DNA of 24,015 nucleotides, taken from positions 1-24,015 of the forward strand of contig NZ_JNYE01000116.1 in NCBI RefSeq assembly GCF_000717185.1. Direction: 5' to 3'. This DNA comes from Kitasatospora phosalacinea (GTDB lineage Bacteria; Actinomycetota; Actinomycetes; Streptomycetales; Streptomycetaceae). The notes beneath the pieces were generated by a model. That model was not told the DNA's origin. It did not search any database and saw only the letters and a program-made list of their open reading frames with translations. The first letter of the stretch is position 1. Every line of letters starts with the position of its first letter. A program made the position numbers and the translations under genes. This document shows, in pieces, positions 21,040-24,015 of the stretch.

Positions 21040-23916
21040 CTGCTCCCCGCGCCAGCGGGGATGGCCCCTACAGTGAAGGCACAAGAGAGGGGCCGGCGGC
21101 CTGCTCCCCGCGCCAGCGGGGATGGCCCCCTCCACCGCCCGTGGAAGACCGCGGAGGAGGACTGCTCCCCGCGCCAGCGGGGATGGCCCCGACAACTACT
21201 CGAAGATCGCTGCGAAGTTCGGCTGCTCCCCGCGCCAGCGGGGATGGCCCCCGCCGACCGACTTGGCTTCGAGCAGCGCGACTCTGCTCCCCGCGCCAGC
21301 GGGGATGGCCCCAGTTCCTCGGGTGCGGCGGGATTGTTCCAGATCTGCTCCCCGCGCCAGCGGGGATGGCCCCGCGAGCGCGCGATCGCCGCAGGCCGGG
21401 CGCCGCTGCTCCCCGCGCCAGCGGGGATGGCCCCGCCTTCGAAGTGGCGCGGCAGATGATCCAGCGCTGCTCCCCGCGCCAGCGGGGATGGCCCCTCCCG
21501 TCCGGGACGGGGTCGTTGGGGCTCGGACTGCTCCCCGCGCCAGCGGGGATGGCCCCCCCGGGGTCTTCGCCCAGTCCCGGACAGCCTCCTGCTCCCCGCG
21601 CCAGCGGGGATGGCCCCCCGGAAGACGACGTGATCGTCGGTGACTGCGACTGCTCCCCGCGCCAGCGGGGATGGCCCGGGTTCGGCACTCAGCAGGTCTG
21701 GGAGCTGAACTGCTCCCCGCGCCAGCGGGGATGGCCCCAAGGGCGGGCTCTCCAGGGCGTAGTCGGCGTTCTGCTCCCCGCGCCAGCGGGGATGGCCCCC
21801 AGGCCGTGAAGTGCAGGCGCCGGTCGCCCCGCTGCTCCCCGCGCCAGCGGGGATGGCCCCCACGGTGGCCGAGGCCTTCCCCATCTCCACCACTGCTCCC
21901 CGCGCCAGCGGGGATGGCCCCATCACGGCCAGCAGGCACCCGGCTGACCGGGGCTGCTCCCCGCGCCAGCGGGGATGGCCCCTTGTAGGTGTCGGAGAGC
22001 TGGGTGCCGAGGACCTGCTCCCCGCGCCAGCGGGGATGGCCCCCCGACCAGCGAAAAGCGCCAGCACGCCAACGCCTGCTCCCCGCGCCAGCGGGGATGG
22101 CCCCGCGGGCTGGGGCAGGGTGGACGAGTACAAGGGCTGCTCCCCGCGCCAGCGGGGATGGCCCCGACCCCGGGGGGGCGATCGAGCGCAAGCTCGCCTG
22201 CTCCCCGCGCCAGCGGGGATGGCCCCCAGGGCACGCTGTCCAGCGCGTCCGAGTCGTGCTGCTCCCCGCGCCAGCGGGGATGGCCCCCTCGCCAGGCTGC
22301 GACGGCCGGGCAAGGCAAACTGCTCCCCGCGCCAGCGGGGATGGCCCCGACCTGTTCTCCAGCTGCCAGGCGAAGGGGATCTGCTCCCCGCGCCAGCGGG
22401 GATGGCCCCCTCGGCGAGTCGCCCGACGGCTCCAACCACAACTGCTCCCCGCGCCAGCGGGGATGGCCCCAGCTCCGACGTCCCGGTCGCACCTTCGGGC
22501 AGCTGCTCCCCGCGCCAGCGGGGATGGCCCCGTCTGGAGGACGTCGGGGGCGGCCGGGTCGGTCTGCTCCCCGCGCCAGCGGGGATGGCCCGCCTACCAG
22601 GTCGCGCACGTCGGTGGAGCCGAACTGCTCCCCGCGCCAGCGGGGATGGCCCCCAGATTCCCAGCACCCGATAACACAGCGTAATCTGCTCCCCGCGCCC
22701 GCGGGGATGGCCCCTGCATGAACAGCACCAAGGGGTGGGGCCCGGACTGCTCCCCGCGCCCGCGGGGATGGCCCCTCCCTTGGCCAGACCGAGAATTCCG
22801 CCGCCCGCTGCTCCCCGCGCCCGCGGGGATGGCCCCGCCGACGGGCTGCGCCGGGTCGTGCATGAACACTGCTCCCCGCGCCCGCGGGGATGGCCCCGCG
22901 CAGCAGGAGGTGGTGCGCACCGCGCAGCAGCTGCTCCCCGCGCCCGCGGGGATGGCCCCTGACATGCCCGGCCTGTCCCACGTGACGAAGCCTGCTCCCC
23001 GCGCCCGCGGGGATGGCCCCTGCTGCACGCGGACGCGGACGCTGGGTGGGGTCTGCTCCCCACGCCCGCGGGGATGGCCCCGACGCCATGTCCCGGTCGC
23101 CGAGCAATTTAGCCTGCTCCCCGCGCCCGCGGGGATGGCCCCTCGGAATGTCCTCCGGGGCGCCCGACGGGACGCTGCTCCCCGCGCCCGCGGGGATGGC
23201 CCCGGCGTCGACGGCGACTTCGGCCCGACCACCGCCCTGCTCCCCGCGCCCGCGGGGATGGCCCCGCGTCGTTCGTGGGCACAGTGACCTTGACCTGCTG
23301 CTCCCCGCGCCCGCGGGGATGGCCCCCTGTCGGCCTCGGTGCGGGTGTCGCCGAGCTGCTGCTCCCCGCGCCCGCGGGGATGGCCCCTCCTTGATCCGGC
23401 TCCGGCCCGCCCCGATCCGCCTGCTCCCCGCGCCCGCGGGGATGGCCCGTACGGGATGGGGTTCGCCTCGCCCGTGGCGACCTGCTCCCCGCGCCCGCGG
23501 GGATGGCCCCGTCTGGGAGTTGAAGAAATCGGACATTCTTGCCTGCTCCCCGCGCCCGCGGGGATGGCCCCCGGTCACGGGCTCGCTTATCGGGGTCATA
23601 CGCCTGCTCCCCGCGCCCGCGGGGATGGCCCCGCTCCGGCCGGCCGAACCGCGGCGCCGAGCCCCTGCTCCCCGCGCCCGCGGGGATGGCCCCAGGTCGA
23701 GCGTGTCGGGCGGCGGGGTGTCCACCTGCTCCCCGCGCCCGCGGGGATGGCCCCAGCGGATCACCGAGGGCTCGGCCCGGCGGGTACTGCTCCCCGCGCC
23801 CGCGGGGATGGCCCCGCCTTCCCGGCCAGCTCGCCTTGCTGCAGGATCTGCTCCCTGCGCCCGCGGGGATGGCCCCGAGGGCCTGACCGGCCAGACGCCC
23901 GCCCGCCCCTGCTCCC
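21040..23916 (+). CRISPR. Type I-E CRISPR array 2: 47 full repeats plus a fragment, 47 spacers
   Basis: Repeats of 29 nt start at 21040 and recur every 61 bp. Exceptions are one 31-nt spacer (after the repeat at 21650) and three 33-nt spacers (after 22869, 23175 and 23359). Repeats 1-27 (21040-22653) carry CGCCAGCGGGG. Repeats 28-47 (from 22686) carry CGCCCGCGGGG. All have GGCCCC at the 3' end where array 1 has GGTCCC. Odd repeats are at 23053 (position 10 G to A) and 23848 (position 9 C to T). Position 29 is G instead of C at 21678, 22592 and 23449. The last repeat (23909) keeps only CTGCTCCC before unrelated sequence. Orientation follows from the repeat sequence and the leader. Confidence 0.97.
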
Positions 23917-24015
23917 TGTCGGCGGCGGTTGAACCGTGACCCGCTCTGGCCGGTTGAGTTCTGACCCTCGCGTCGTTGGTTGTCTTGGTTAGTTGTTGTC
24001 GGTGGTTGTGGTGGA
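23917..24015. mobile_element. Probable IS21-like element end interrupting array 2
   Basis: Immediately after eight bases of a CRISPR repeat the sequence becomes TGTCGGCGG, followed by two copies of a 16-bp unit: GGTTGAACCGTGACCC (about 23928-23943) and GGTTGAGTTCTGACCC (about 23951-23966). A TG start with tandem internal repeats is the usual design of IS21-family termini. A low-complexity GTTG-rich stretch follows to the window edge. No transposase is visible because the window stops here, so the assignment is an inference. Confidence 0.5.

Noticed and set aside
10641..23908. Spacers matching other parts of the window (self-targeting)
   Set aside because: Reading through the spacers I saw no obvious match to the genes or elements here. 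This is not a substitute for an alignment search.
20664..23939. Very long ORFs on both strands across array 2, rich in repeated GWPRG/ARGDGP- or PAGAGS-type segments
   Set aside because: They are translations of CRISPR repeats. The 61-bp period cycles through all three frames, so the GC-rich repeat reads open in several frames. The leader, repeat hairpin and constant spacing show an array, not a repeat protein.

Overview
The window is high-GC actinomycete DNA, most likely Streptomyces. This rests on codon use, GTG starts, a WXG100/alpha-beta-hydrolase pair, a DUF6221-type small protein and the type I-E repeat family. No taxonomic marker gene is present, so the genus is inferred.

Right half (10.6-24.0 kb): a complete type I-E CRISPR-Cas locus. 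Eight genes run on the minus strand as one tightly coupled operon, cas3-cse1-cse2-cas7-cas5-cas6-cas1-cas2. Junctions are overlaps of 14, 4, 4, 4 and 1 nt, a 4-nt gap, then a 4-nt overlap. Two arrays flank the operon and point outward. Array 1 (8 repeats, minus strand) follows cas2. Array 2 (47 full repeats plus a fragment, plus strand) lies behind the cas3 start. The two 75-nt leaders align without gaps and share a promoter-like -35/-10 pair. Array 2 has two blocks of repeats differing by one loop base. It ends inside a repeat where an IS21-like terminus begins.

Middle (4.7-10.5 kb): small chromosomal-type genes. These include a WXG100-like protein, an alpha/beta hydrolase (Abhydrolase_8 type) and a lipoprotein in one operon, a cluster of tiny, partly broken minus-strand ORFs, and an overlapping two-gene module next to array 1 that may be toxin-antitoxin-like.

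Left part (0.2-4.7 kb): a repeat-dense accessory region. A zinc-finger-like gene is frameshifted by a 10-bp tandem duplication. It carries, inside it and just upstream, six near-palindromic 18-bp sites in two triplets with 54-bp spacing. Next come clusters of TGCAGCA and TTGCGCA motifs and long perfect palindromes. Then follow three small inverted-repeat-bounded elements, each holding one small non-transposase ORF, a perfect 48-bp palindrome where two element ends meet head to head, and an IS110-family transposase remnant. I read this as an old plasmid- or ICE-like cis-acting region reworked by mobile elements.

The CRISPR locus is canonical in gene content. The least explained signals are the 54-bp-spaced palindromes and the transposase-less elements.
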